A stretch of DNA of 64,000 nucleotides from the NCBI RefSeq assembly GCF_001513745.1, contig NZ_CP013382.1:992001-1056000 (forward strand), read 5' to 3'. Numbering within the stretch: position 1 is the first letter of the stretch; each line of letters starts with the position of its first letter. The stretch comes from Burkholderia humptydooensis (GTDB lineage: Bacteria; Pseudomonadota; Gammaproteobacteria; Burkholderiales; Burkholderiaceae). Of this stretch, positions 36,885 through 46,003 are shown piece after piece. The notes under the pieces were generated by a model. It was not told the DNA's origin. It saw only the letters and a list, made by a program, of their open reading frames with translations, and ran no database searches. A program made the translations under genes and the position numbers.

Positions 36885-37342
36885 CAGCTATATCCGTATC
36901 CTGCACCGAAGGTCTTGTTCTGCCCCGACACGCCGATGCCCAGTTTGAGAATGCCGCAGTTCGTCACGTGCGCGCTCGCGCCGCGCGCGATCCCCGACTG
37001 ACCCGCGAAGCGGGCGGCGGCGACGTTGATCGTCTTGCCCGGCTCGACCTGCGGCAGCATCGTCGGCGCGGCGGCGGCCGCGATGCCCTGACGCGCCATC
37101 GAATCGGTCTGCCGCGGCGCTTGCTGAATTCCGCTCGGCTGCGCGCGCGGAACGTCGATCCGGGGCGGCCGGCCCGGCAGCGATTGTGACATAGAAGCCG
37201 GCCGCGCATTCAACTCGTTCGCGTCGAGCGCGCCGTCGGTTTCGCTGCGGGCCGCGACGCCCGTCGAGCGCGGCGCGATGCGCGCGCCCGCCATCGACAA
37301 GTCTGCGGCCAGCGGCCCGATCGCGCGATTGAACGTCGACAT
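36881..37342 (-). CDS. Stand-alone YadA-type anchor-like protein without signal peptide
   Basis: 153 residues. From residue 80 it parallels the end of the large adhesin: DSMARQGIAAAAAP here against DTMARQGIAAVAAM there, followed by a short beta-barrel pattern (LKLGIGVSGQNKTFGAGYGY). The first 75 residues are Ala/Arg/Pro rich with no signal peptide, head or stalk. It could be the leftover of a second trimeric autotransporter or a fragment kept for another role. That the frame is intact and overlaps the next start argues that it is still translated. It follows the TPR-glycosyltransferase gene by 15 bp. Confidence 0.6.
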   Translation of the reverse strand: MSTFNRAIGPLAADLSMAGARIAPRSTGVAARSETDGALDANELNARPASMSQSLPGRPPRIDVPRAQPSGIQQAPRQTDSMARQGIAAAAAPTMLPQVEPGKTINVAAARFAGQSGIARGASAHVTNCGILKLGIGVSGQNKTFGAGYGYSW

Positions 37343-37357
37343 GCTGCGTAGCCGCCG

Positions 37358-39154
37358 TTATCCGCGCGCGGCCGCGAGCGCGGCCAACTCGCCGCGCACG
37401 CTGTCGAGCACCGGCGTCCAGTCGCGATACCGGGCCTGCCGGCGGAGCCGGATCGAGTCGTACCACAGGCTGTCTTCGCGATCGATCATCCAGACCCAGT
37501 GCGGATTGACGTCGAGCAGCAGCCGCGTCGGCCGGCCGAGCGCGCCCGCGAGGTGCGCGACCGACGTGCAGACGGTGACGACGAGGTCGAGGCTCGACAG
37601 ATACGCGGCCGTGTCGTCGAAGCTTTGCAGCTCGGCCGTGTGGTCGATCACGTCGAGGCCCGCCGCGCGCATCGTCGCGACGTCGCTTGCGCCGTCGATC
37701 TGCAGGCTGTGGAACGCGACGCCCGCCACGTCACGCCATGCGCGCGCGCAGGCCGCCGGGTCGATCGCGCGCAGCGGGTTGCGCTGGTGCGTGCGGCTGC
37801 CGCTCCAGACGAGACCGACGCGCAGCCGGCCGTTGGCGGGCTGCCGCGCCGCCCATTGCGCGGCGCGCGCCGGGTCCGCGCGCAGATAGCCGCCCGCGGA
37901 CGGGATCGTGTCCGGCCGCACGCCGAGCATCAGCGGCGCGCTGCCGACGGGCAGGTGATGGTCGAACGTGGGCAGTTGCGGCGCGTCGTGCCGCACGATC
38001 CGCATCGGCGTGCCGGCGAAGCTGCGCGCGAAGAGCGGCTCGAGGCCCGCGAAGCACGCGAAGACGACTTGCGCGCCGGCGCGCGTCGCCTGGTCGGCGA
38101 CGATCGGCGCGAAGCGCGCGAACTGCAGCGCGTCGCCGAAGCCCTGTTCGCCCCACAGCATCAATGTCTTGCCGGCGAGCGGCTCGCCGCGCCACTGCCG
38201 CTGCGGCGATGGGCGCGGGCGATCGCCCAGCTCGCGCGAGCCGTTCCACCGCGCTTCGTGGTTCGCCCAACCGTTCTCGTAGTCGCCGTGCAGCAATTGC
38301 AGCATCGCGAGCGACCATTGCATGACCGGATCGTCCGGCGCGCTGCGATGCGCGTGTGCCGCAGCGGCGAGCGCGTCCGGCCAGCGCTGCAGCTCTTTCA
38401 GCGCGTTCGCGCGCGCGAGTTGCGCGATCGCGTAGCTCTGCCCGAGCGCGCATGCGCGCTCGGCCGCGATCAGCGCGCGCGCCGGCTCGCGCAGCGCGAG
38501 CCAGGCATTCGAGCCGTTGCACCACGCCATCTGGCTGTCCGGCTCCGCGCGGATCGCCGCTTCGGCTTGCGTGAGCGCCTCCCGATGCATCCCCGTCTGA
38601 TAGTGAAGGGCGGCGAGATTGTTGCGCAACATCGGGTACGCGGGATCGAGCGCGCCCGCGCGCCGGTACGCGTCGGCCGCCGCCGCGTATTCGCCCGCGT
38701 AGTGGTGCGTGAGGCCGAGCAGGAACCACGACTGCGCGTCGTTCGGCGCGCGCTCGCACAGCGCTTGCGCAACCGGACGGGCGAGCGCGTGGCGATGGGT
38801 CTGGTGCAGCAGCTCGATCCATTCGGCGAGCCAGCCCGTCGCGGCCGGATCGGCGCGATGCGCGGCGTCGAATGCGGCATGCGCGCGCTCGGCCTGCCCG
38901 GCGAGCCGATCGAGACGCGCGCGCTCGACCCATGCGCTCGCGCACGGCGGCGTCGCGGCGAGCGCCGGCCCGAGCGCGGCGGCCGCTTCGTCGAGGCGGC
39001 CGAGCAGGCGCAGCCAGTGCGCGCGACAGGCGAGCGCGCCGGCGGACGCGGGCTCGGCCGTGCACCATGCGTCGATCGCATCGGCGGCGGCGATCAGTTC
39101 GCCTCGCTTCAGTTGCGTCTGGATGTCGGCGAAACGATCGGGATTGGCTGGCAT
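37358..39154 (-). CDS. TPR-containing glycosyltransferase (GT9/heptosyltransferase-like C-terminus)
   Basis: 598 residues from MPANPDRFADIQTQLKRG at 39154; the frame is open upstream but not protein-like. Residues 1-320 are tandem tetratricopeptide repeats (for example AQSWFLLGLTHHYAGEYAAA, and PMLRNNLAALHYQTGMHREA). From about 350 a GT-B domain follows: KTLMLWGEQGFGDALQFARF, QVVFACFAGLEPLFARSF, LRVGLVWSGSRTHQRNPLRA, and DLVVTVCTSVAHLAGALGRP near the end, as in ADP-heptose:LPS heptosyltransferases and OGT-like proteins. It would move a sugar to a protein held by the TPRs; a heptose donor is plausible. First gene of the operon TPR-GT, anchor fragment, DUF2827 x2, DUF4019. Confidence 0.85.
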   Translation of the reverse strand: MPANPDRFADIQTQLKRGELIAAADAIDAWCTAEPASAGALACRAHWLRLLGRLDEAAAALGPALAATPPCASAWVERARLDRLAGQAERAHAAFDAAHRADPAATGWLAEWIELLHQTHRHALARPVAQALCERAPNDAQSWFLLGLTHHYAGEYAAAADAYRRAGALDPAYPMLRNNLAALHYQTGMHREALTQAEAAIRAEPDSQMAWCNGSNAWLALREPARALIAAERACALGQSYAIAQLARANALKELQRWPDALAAAAHAHRSAPDDPVMQWSLAMLQLLHGDYENGWANHEARWNGSRELGDRPRPSPQRQWRGEPLAGKTLMLWGEQGFGDALQFARFAPIVADQATRAGAQVVFACFAGLEPLFARSFAGTPMRIVRHDAPQLPTFDHHLPVGSAPLMLGVRPDTIPSAGGYLRADPARAAQWAARQPANGRLRVGLVWSGSRTHQRNPLRAIDPAACARAWRDVAGVAFHSLQIDGASDVATMRAAGLDVIDHTAELQSFDDTAAYLSSLDLVVTVCTSVAHLAGALGRPTRLLLDVNPHWVWMIDREDSLWYDSIRLRRQARYRDWTPVLDSVRGELAALAAARG

Positions 39155-39411
39155 GTCGTGCGTTCGGAAGATCGGTGAGGAGCCGCCGGCCGTCGACTCG
39201 GGAGACGGTCGAGGCCGGGCGTTTCGAGATTCGAACGATATCGCAGTTTTGTGCCAGATCGAAGCGCAAGCGGAGTCGGATCGAAGCGGCCGGGGCAAAG
39301 TCGGTAGGAAGCAGGGGGAGCCGGATCGACAGTGGACCGAGGGCGAACCGAGGCGGAGCCGGGCGATTCGCGCTCGGACGCGCGCCGGCATGCGGCGCGG
39401 GACCTGGCGGC

Positions 39412-39732
39412 TTACTGATCCGACTGCGCGGCGTTCTGCGTCGCCGCGCAGTCGAACGTGAGGCTCGACGGCTCGCTGCGCCGGCCGTCGCCGCGATAGT
39501 CGGCGGCGCGCTCGAGCGTCTCGACGGCGCGATCGCCGCACACGCGCGCGGCAATCTTCGTGCACGTGTCGTACTTCCCGAAAACGCCGCCGCAGGCGAC
39601 GCGATAGGCGTTCGGATGGCCGGGCAGGCTCGTTTGCGTCACTGTGTACGTCGGCCCGCTCGACGCGCTGCATCCGGCGAGCGCGGCGAGCGCGGCGAGC
39701 GTCGTCAATCCCATTCCTGCGATGTGCTTCAT
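39412..39732 (-). CDS. Small lipoprotein downstream of the adhesin
   Basis: 106 residues. Signal peptide with lipobox: MKHIAGMGLTTLAALAALAGC, acylated Cys at residue 21. The mature part has further cysteines (VACGGVFGKYDTCTKIAARVC, TFDC) that may form disulfides. Small lipoproteins next to trimeric autotransporters, such as SadB, help export of the adhesin; this one has the right place and size, but I see no match beyond that. A strong hairpin separates it from the adhesin gene, so it may have its own promoter. Confidence 0.65.
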   Translation of the reverse strand: MKHIAGMGLTTLAALAALAGCSASSGPTYTVTQTSLPGHPNAYRVACGGVFGKYDTCTKIAARVCGDRAVETLERAADYRGDGRRSEPSSLTFDCAATQNAAQSDQ

Positions 39733-39755
39733 CGTGTTTCTCCAAGCTGGTGTGG

Positions 39756-39790
39756 AAACGACGGACGCGAATCGGGCGCGTCCGTCGTTT
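39756..39790 (-). terminator. Strong hairpin after the adhesin gene
   Basis: AAACGACGGACGCG (39756-39769) and CGCGTCCGTCGTTT (39777-39790) are perfect 14-bp arms with a 7-base loop, 28 bp past the adhesin stop. On the minus strand the right arm ends in GTTT. Very probably terminates the adhesin transcript. Confidence 0.75.
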
Positions 39791-39817
39791 CGGGCGGCCC
39801 GCGCCGGCCCGTCGTCG

Positions 39818-42800
39818 TTACTTCCACTGATAGAGCATGCCCGCGCCGATCACCTTCTGGTTGCCGGCGAAGCCGCCGTTCAGCGACGCCTTCAGGTTCT
39901 CGGTGATGCGCGCCTGCATGCCGACCGCAATCGCCTTCTGGCCGAGGAACGACGAGGTGCCGACGCCCATCGCGAAGTTCGAGTCGCGATCCATGTGCGG
40001 AATCGACGCCATCGCCGCGACCGCCGCGATCCCCTGGCGGGCCATCGTGTCGGTCTGCTGCAGTTGCTGCTGCGTCTGGTTCAGTTGCGAGCCGAGATTG
40101 TTGATCTGCGTCTGCTGGTTCGACAGCGATTGCGACATCGACGTCGACACGGCATTGAGCTGATTGACGTTGACCGCGTCGGTGCCTTCGGTGCCCGCCG
40201 CGACGTTCGTGATCTGGCGCTGCTGCGTGTCGCTGCCGACCGACACGACGTTCGAGCGGCCGCCGTCGTTCGAGCCCGCGCCGATCGCGACCGAGTTCGA
40301 GCCGGCCGTGACGGACGGCGTGACCGCCTTCGGCGAGCTCATGTCGGCGGCGACGCCGGTGCTCGCGGGCAGCGACTGGATCACGTTGTTCGTGATCGAC
40401 GTCGACAGCGACGTGAGCTGCGTGTTGATGTTGGTCACGCTCGTCGACAGCGACGCGACGTTGCTGTTGGTGGTCGACAGGCCGGTGGACAGCGAGCCGA
40501 TGCCGGTCGAGGTCGACGTGGACAGCGACGCGAGGTTGCTGTTGGTGGTCGACAGGCCGGTGGACAGCGAGCCGACGGCGGTCGAGGTGGACGTGGACAG
40601 CGATGCGAGGTTGCTGTTGGTGGTCGACAGGCCGGTGGACAGCGAGCCGACGGCGGTCGAGGTGGACGTGGACAGCGATGCGAGATTGCTGTTCGTCGCG
40701 TTCAGGCCGGTCGACAGCGACGCGACGTTGCTGTTGGTCGCGTAGAGCTGGCTGCCGTTGACGGCGTCGGTGCTGGTGGCGGAGATGCGGCCGGCGGCGA
40801 CGTTCGTGACCTGGCGTTCCGCGCCCGGCGCGCCGACGCTGAACACGCCGATGGGCGCGCTGCCCGCGAAGCCGCCGAACGTGAGGCCGCCGACGGTTGC
40901 CGACGTGACGGGAACGGCTGCCGACGTCGTCGCGCCGCTGCCGATCGCGACCGAGTAGTCGACGTTCGCGACCGCGTTCGGGCCGATCGCGACGCTGTTC
41001 GCGCCGGTTGCGACGCTGTCCGGATCGGTCGAGTTCGCGTGGAAGTACTTGATGCCGTTGGCGTTGATGCTGTCGATGGCGGAGCCGACGCTGGTGTTGG
41101 CGGTGGTCGTGCCGTTCGCGTTGTACGTGGTGTACGAGGGCGCGGAGATCGCGCCGGTGGCCGGATCGTACGTCGCGCCGCCGCCGAGCGCCGCGGCGGT
41201 GCTGTTGCCGAGGTTCGTCGTGTTCGTCGTGATCGAGCTGATGCTGGTGGACAGCGAGCCGATGCCGGTCGAGGTGGACGTGGACAGCGATGCGAGGTTG
41301 CTGTTGGTCGACGACAGGCCAGTCGAGAGCGAGCCGATGCTGGTCGAGGTGGACGTGGACAGCGATGCGACGGTGCTGTTGGTCGTCGAGAGCCCCGTCG
41401 AGAGCGAGCCGATGCCGGTCGACGTGGAAGTCGACAGCGAAGCGATCGAACTATTCGCCGAGCTGAGGCCGGTCGAGGTCGACGTGGACAGCGACGCGAC
41501 GGTGCTGTTGGTCGTCGAGAGCCCCGTCGAGAGTGAGCCGATGCCGGTCGAGGTGGAGGTCGACAGCGAAGCGATCGAACTATTCGCCGAGCTGAGGCCG
41601 GTCGAGGTCGACGTGGACAGCGACGAGACGGTGCTGTCGGTCGTCGAGAGCCCCGTCGAGAGCGAGCCGATACCGGTCGAGGTGGAAGTCGACAGCGAAG
41701 CGATCGAGCTGGTGGCCGAGCTGAGGCCGGTCGAGGTCGACGTGGACAGCGACGAGACGGTGCTGTCGGTCGTCGAGAGGCCCGTCGAGAGTGAGCCGAT
41801 GCCGGTCGACGTGGAGGTCGACAGCGAAGCGATCGAGCTATTCGCCGAGCTAAGGCCGGTCGAGGTAGACGTGGACAGCGACGAGACGGTGCTGTTTGTC
41901 GTCGAGAGGCCCGTCGAGAGCGAGCCGATGCCGGTCGACGTGGAAGTCGACAGCGAAGCGATCGAGCTATTCGCCGAGCTAAGGCCGGTCGAGGTAGACG
42001 TGGACAGCGACGAGACGGTGCTATCGGTCGTCGAGAGGCCGGTGGACAACGATCCGATGCCGGTCGACGTGGAGGTCGACAGCGAAGCGATCGAACTATT
42101 CGCCGAGCTGAGGCTGGTCGAGGTAGACGTGGACAGCGACGAGACGGTGCTGTTGGTCGTCGAGAGCCCCGTCGAGAGTGAGCCGATGCCGGTCGACGTG
42201 GAGGTCGACAGCGAAGCGATCGAGCTATTCGCCGAGCTGAGGCCGGTCGAGGTCGACGTGGACAGCGACGAGACGGTGCTGTTGGTCGTCGAGAGCCCCG
42301 TCGAGAGTGAGCCGATGCCGGTCGACGTGGAGGTCGACAGCGAAGCGATCGAGCTATTCGCCGAGCTAAGGCCGGTCGAGGTAGACGTGGACAGCGACGA
42401 GACGGTGCTGTTTGTCGTCGAGAGGCCCGTCGAGAGCGAGCCGATGCCGGTCGACGTGGAAGTCGACAGCGAAGCGATCGAGCTATTCGCCGAGCTAAGG
42501 CCGGTCGAGGTAGACGTGGACAGCGACGAGACGGTGCTATCGGTCGTCGAGAGGCCGGTGGACAACGATCCGATGCCGGTCGACGTGGAGGTCGACAGCG
42601 AAGCGATCGAACTATTCGCCGAGCTGAGGCTGGTCGAGGTAGACGTGGACAGCGACGAGACGGTGCTGTTGGTCGTCGAGAGCCCCGTCGAGAGTGAGCC
42701 GATGCCGGTCGACGTGGAGGTCGACAGCGAAGCGATCGAGCTATTCGCCGAGCTGAGGCCGGTCGAGGTCGACGTGGACAGCGACGAGACGGTGCTGTTG

Positions 42801-45800
42801 GTCGTCGAGAGCCCCGTCGAGAGTGAGCCGATGCCGGTCGAGGTGGAGGTCGACAGCGAAGCGATCGAACTGGTGGCCGAGCTGAGGCCGGTCGAGGTCG
42901 ACGTGGACAGCGACGAGACGGTGCTGTTGGTCGTCAAGAGGCCCGTCGAGAGTGAGCCGATGCCGGTCGACGTGGAGGTCGACAGCGAAGCGATCGAACT
43001 ATTCGCCGAGCTGAGGCCGGTCGAGGTGGACGTGGACAGCGATGCGACGGTGCTGTTGGTCGTCGAGAGGCCGGTGGACAGCGATCCGATGCCGGTCGAG
43101 GTGGAGGTCGACAGCGAAGCGATCGAACTGGTGGCCGAGCTGAGGCCGGTCGAGGTCGACGTGGACAGCGACGAGACGGTGCTGTTGGTCGTCGAGAGGC
43201 CCGTCGAGAGTGAGCCGATGCCGGTCGACGTGGAAGTGGACAGCGACGAGAGGTTGCTGTTGGTCGACGACAGGCCAGTCGAGAGCGAGCCGATGCTGGT
43301 CGAGGTAGACGTGGACAGCGATGCGACGGTGCTGTCGGTCGTCGAGAGGCCCGTCGAGAGTGAGCCGATGCCGGTCGAGGTGGAAGTCGACAGCGAAGCG
43401 ATCGAGCTATTCGCCGAGCTGAGGCCGGTCGAGGTAGACGTGGACAGCGACGAGACGGTGCTGTTGGTCGTCGAGAGGCCCGTCGACAACGAGCCGATGC
43501 CCGTCGACGTGGAAGTCGACAGCGAAGCGATCGAGCTATTCGCCGAGCTGAGGCCGGTCGAGGTCGACGTGGACAGCGATGCGACGTTGCTGTTGGTCGT
43601 CGAGAGCCCCGTCGAGAGCGACGAAATCGAGTTCGAGGCCGAGTCGAGCTTCGACGCAACTGCGTAGAGCTGGCTGCCGTTGATCGCATCGGTGCTGGCG
43701 GCGGTGACCTGGCCTGCGGCGACGTTGGTGATCTGGCGTTCCGCACCCTGTGCGCCGACACTCACGACGCCCACGGGCGTGCTGCCCGCGAACGTGCCGA
43801 GTGTGGTCGAGCCGGCCGTCGCGCTGCTGGTCGGGTTGGCCGCGGCCGTCACCGAGTTCGTGCCGAGTGTGGTCGAGCCGACCGTCGCGCTGCTGGTCGG
43901 GTTGGCCGCGGCCGTCACCGAGTTCGCGCCGAGCGCAACCGAGTTCGCCGTGGCGGCCGTCGCGCCCATGCCGATCGCGACGGCGTTCGTGCCCGTCGCG
44001 ACGCTATCCGGGTCCGTCGAGTTCGCGTGGAAGTACTTGATGCCGTTGGCGTTGATGCTGTCGATGGCGGAGCCGACGCTGGTGTTGGCGGTGGTCGTGC
44101 CGTTCGCGTTGTACGTGGTGTACGAGGGCGCGGAGATCGCGCCGGTGGCCGGATCGTACGTTGCGCCGCCGCCGAGCGCCGCAGCGGTGCTGTTGCCGAG
44201 ATTGTTGGTCGTCGTCGCAACGGTCGACAGGCCAGTCGACAACGAGCCGATGCCGGTCGAGGCGGAGGTCGACAGCGAGGTCAGCGAGCTATTCGTGCTG
44301 CTGAGGCCGCTGGACAGCGACGTGACGTTGCTGTTGGTCGTCGAGAGCCCCGTCGACAACGAGCCGATACCGGTCGACGTGGAGGTCGACAGCGAAGCGA
44401 CCGAGCTGTTCGCCGAGCTCAGCCCCGTGGAAGCGGATGTCGAAAGCGAGGCGACCGTGCTGTTGGTGGTCGACAGCCCCGTGGACAGCGAGTTGACGCC
44501 GCTCTGCGCGGTGCTGATGCCCGACGAGGCGGAGGTCGACAGCGAGGTCAGCGAGCTATTCGTGCTGCTGAGGCCGCTGGACAGCGACGTGACGTTGCTA
44601 TTGGTCGTCGAGAGACCAGTCGACAACGAGCCGATACCCGTCGACGTGGAGGTCGACAGCGAAGCGACCGAGCTGTTCGCCGAGCTCAGCCCCGTGGAAG
44701 CGGATGTCGAAAGCGAGGCGACCGCGCTGTTGGTGGTCGACAGCCCCGTGGACAGCGAGTTGACGCCGCTCTGCGCGGTGCTGATGCCCGACGAGGCGGA
44801 GGTCGACAGGGAGGTCAGCGAGCTATTCGTGCTGCTGAGCCCCGTGGACAGCGAACTGATGCCCGTCGACGCCGACGTCGACAGGCTAGCGATGCTGCTT
44901 GCCGTCGTGCTCATGCCGGTGCTGAGCTGCGCGACCGTCACCGCGTCCTGCGGCGCCGAGCCGTCGGCGACGTTCGTGATGCGGCGCAGCGCAGTCGCGC
45001 TGCCGACCGACACTTCGGACAGCGGCGCCGCCGTGCCCGTCAGGTAGCCGGTGCCGGTGGGCGCGCTCGCGCCCGTCTTGCTGCCTTGGCCGATCGCGAC
45101 GCTGTTCGCGTATGCGGCGGTGCTCGATGCGCCGATGGCCGTCGTGTTCGAGGCGTCGGCGCTGGCCTGGTAGCCGATCGCGAGCGCGTTCGTGCTGCTC
45201 GCCGCAACCGTTGCGCTGTCGCCGAGCGCGATGCCGTTCGTGCTGCTCGTGCCAACCGTCGCCGCGCGGCCGATCGCGACGCCCGACTGCGCCGCCGCGC
45301 TCGATTGGCCGCCGAGCGCGATCGAGTCCTGCGCGCTCGCCTGCGCCCCCTTCGTCGCGTTGCTGCCGATTGCGATCGCGCCCGCGCCGGATGCGATCGT
45401 CGAGTTCGCGTACGAAAGCGGCGTCGTGCCGTTGCCGCCCGCGCCGCCAATGGCGACGGAGTTCAGCGCACTGGCGGTGCTGCCGAAGCCGAGCGCGGTC
45501 GCGGCGGTGCCGCTCGCGGTCGTTTCGAGGCCGGCCGCCGTGCCCCACAGCGCAGCCGAGCTGAGAAAGCCCATCGCGGTGCCGCCGGTGTTGGTGACTT
45601 GCGCGAACGCGCCGTAGACCGTCGCCGCGAGCTGATTGTTGCCGCTCGAGCTACAGCCGGAGACGGTCGAGTAGGTGCCCGACCCGTCGACGGGGTAGGC
45701 GTTCGTATTGCCCGTCGTCGTGCGGCCGACGGTTGCGTTGCCGCTGCCCGACGTGCAGGACTGCACCGTGAACTGGCCGGACGCGTTGACGCTGCCGGGG

Positions 45801-45973
45801 ATCATGGTATCGGCGCTCGCGAGTGACGGGACGCCGACGAGCAGCGCGGCGGCGACGGCGACAGCGGCGGCCACGACCGATTTGTTCGGCTTGCCGCGAG
45901 CCGAGTCGAGTTCCGAAGCGGCGACCCACGCGCCAAGCGCTTCATTCCAGATAGAGCGGTACGAGCGATTCAT
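39818..45973 (-). CDS. Giant trimeric autotransporter adhesin (YadA/Hia type, Bpa-like)
   Basis: 2051 residues. It begins with an extended signal region (MNRSYRSIWNEALGAWVAAS) and a hydrophobic signal sequence ending LASA near residue 54. A YadA-like head follows, with SVAIG/AIAIG/GIALG repeats at about residues 150-310, then SVGSATALRRITNVADGSAP leading to a long Ser/Thr-rich stalk of SLST repeats. The stalk is broken by two copies of a domain with YDPATGAISAP and IKYFHANSTDPDSVATG, each followed by short heads and a neck (AERQITNVAAGQVTA). The C-terminus is a coiled coil (QTQINNLGSQLNQTQQQLQQ) and the four-strand YadA anchor ending AGMLYQWK. Three chains form one outer-membrane pore and a fibre that binds host cells or other bacteria. 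Ser/Thr-dense repeats next to glycosyltransferases suggest O-glycosylation. Confidence 0.93.
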   Translation of the reverse strand: MNRSYRSIWNEALGAWVAASELDSARGKPNKSVVAAAVAVAAALLVGVPSLASADTMIPGSVNASGQFTVQSCTSGSGNATVGRTTTGNTNAYPVDGSGTYSTVSGCSSSGNNQLAATVYGAFAQVTNTGGTAMGFLSSAALWGTAAGLETTASGTAATALGFGSTASALNSVAIGGAGGNGTTPLSYANSTIASGAGAIAIGSNATKGAQASAQDSIALGGQSSAAAQSGVAIGRAATVGTSSTNGIALGDSATVAASSTNALAIGYQASADASNTTAIGASSTAAYANSVAIGQGSKTGASAPTGTGYLTGTAAPLSEVSVGSATALRRITNVADGSAPQDAVTVAQLSTGMSTTASSIASLSTSASTGISSLSTGLSSTNSSLTSLSTSASSGISTAQSGVNSLSTGLSTTNSAVASLSTSASTGLSSANSSVASLSTSTSTGIGSLSTGLSTTNSNVTSLSSGLSSTNSSLTSLSTSASSGISTAQSGVNSLSTGLSTTNSTVASLSTSASTGLSSANSSVASLSTSTSTGIGSLSTGLSTTNSNVTSLSSGLSSTNSSLTSLSTSASTGIGSLSTGLSTVATTTNNLGNSTAAALGGGATYDPATGAISAPSYTTYNANGTTTANTSVGSAIDSINANGIKYFHANSTDPDSVATGTNAVAIGMGATAATANSVALGANSVTAAANPTSSATVGSTTLGTNSVTAAANPTSSATAGSTTLGTFAGSTPVGVVSVGAQGAERQITNVAAGQVTAASTDAINGSQLYAVASKLDSASNSISSLSTGLSTTNSNVASLSTSTSTGLSSANSSIASLSTSTSTGIGSLSTGLSTTNSTVSSLSTSTSTGLSSANSSIASLSTSTSTGIGSLSTGLSTTDSTVASLSTSTSTSIGSLSTGLSSTNSNLSSLSTSTSTGIGSLSTGLSTTNSTVSSLSTSTSTGLSSATSSIASLSTSTSTGIGSLSTGLSTTNSTVASLSTSTSTGLSSANSSIASLSTSTSTGIGSLSTGLLTTNSTVSSLSTSTSTGLSSATSSIASLSTSTSTGIGSLSTGLSTTNSTVSSLSTSTSTGLSSANSSIASLSTSTSTGIGSLSTGLSTTNSTVSSLSTSTSTSLSSANSSIASLSTSTSTGIGSLSTGLSTTDSTVSSLSTSTSTGLSSANSSIASLSTSTSTGIGSLSTGLSTTNSTVSSLSTSTSTGLSSANSSIASLSTSTSTGIGSLSTGLSTTNSTVSSLSTSTSTGLSSANSSIASLSTSTSTGIGSLSTGLSTTNSTVSSLSTSTSTSLSSANSSIASLSTSTSTGIGSLSTGLSTTDSTVSSLSTSTSTGLSSANSSIASLSTSTSTGIGSLSTGLSTTNSTVSSLSTSTSTGLSSANSSIASLSTSTSTGIGSLSTGLSTTDSTVSSLSTSTSTGLSSATSSIASLSTSTSTGIGSLSTGLSTTDSTVSSLSTSTSTGLSSANSSIASLSTSTSTGIGSLSTGLSTTNSTVASLSTSTSTGLSSANSSIASLSTSTSTGIGSLSTGLSTTNSTVASLSTSTSTSIGSLSTGLSSTNSNLASLSTSTSTGIGSLSTSISSITTNTTNLGNSTAAALGGGATYDPATGAISAPSYTTYNANGTTTANTSVGSAIDSINANGIKYFHANSTDPDSVATGANSVAIGPNAVANVDYSVAIGSGATTSAAVPVTSATVGGLTFGGFAGSAPIGVFSVGAPGAERQVTNVAAGRISATSTDAVNGSQLYATNSNVASLSTGLNATNSNLASLSTSTSTAVGSLSTGLSTTNSNLASLSTSTSTAVGSLSTGLSTTNSNLASLSTSTSTGIGSLSTGLSTTNSNVASLSTSVTNINTQLTSLSTSITNNVIQSLPASTGVAADMSSPKAVTPSVTAGSNSVAIGAGSNDGGRSNVVSVGSDTQQRQITNVAAGTEGTDAVNVNQLNAVSTSMSQSLSNQQTQINNLGSQLNQTQQQLQQTDTMARQGIAAVAAMASIPHMDRDSNFAMGVGTSSFLGQKAIAVGMQARITENLKASLNGGFAGNQKVIGAGMLYQWK
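40531..40685 (-). repeat. 75-bp tandem repeats near the adhesin C-terminus
   Basis: CGAGGTTGCTGTTGG recurs at 40531 and 40606; each unit encodes 25 residues of the pattern SLSTSTSTAVGSLSTGLSTT. Part of the stalk just before the anchor. Confidence 0.75.
41367..43620 (-). repeat. 129-bp tandem repeat array coding the adhesin stalk
   Basis: The same point of the unit (GCGACGGTGCTG or GAGACGGTGCTG) recurs at 41367, 41496, 41625, 41754, 41883, 42012, 42141, 42270, 42399, 42528, 42657, 42786, 42915, 43044 and 43173. That is 14 exact steps of 129 bp (43 residues). Two 75-bp steps follow (43248, 43323), then two more of 129 bp (43452, 43581). Units differ by only a few bases. A 516-bp block of four units is itself duplicated. 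Such arrays change length by slippage or recombination. Confidence 0.9.
44261..44870 (-). repeat. 267-bp tandem repeats in the N-terminal part of the adhesin stalk
   Basis: GGCGGAGGTCGACAG recurs at 44261, 44528 and 44795, exact 267-bp steps (89 residues). The first two units are nearly identical in the parts compared. They encode SLSTSASSGISTAQSGVNSL and related stretches. Confidence 0.85.
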
Positions 45974-46003
45974 ACGAAAACGGCCTCCGAGGGCAGCGCA
46001 ACA

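Noticed and set aside
41367..43620. Regular repeat array that could suggest CRISPR
   Set aside because: Units are contiguous coding repeats of 129 bp without spacers, inside an open reading frame; no cas genes.
41049..43667. 872-codon open frame on the plus strand across the adhesin repeats
   Set aside because: It is the antisense of the tandem repeat; its VEVDVDSDE pattern only mirrors the SLST codons. No ribosome site or domain, and it ends with the array.
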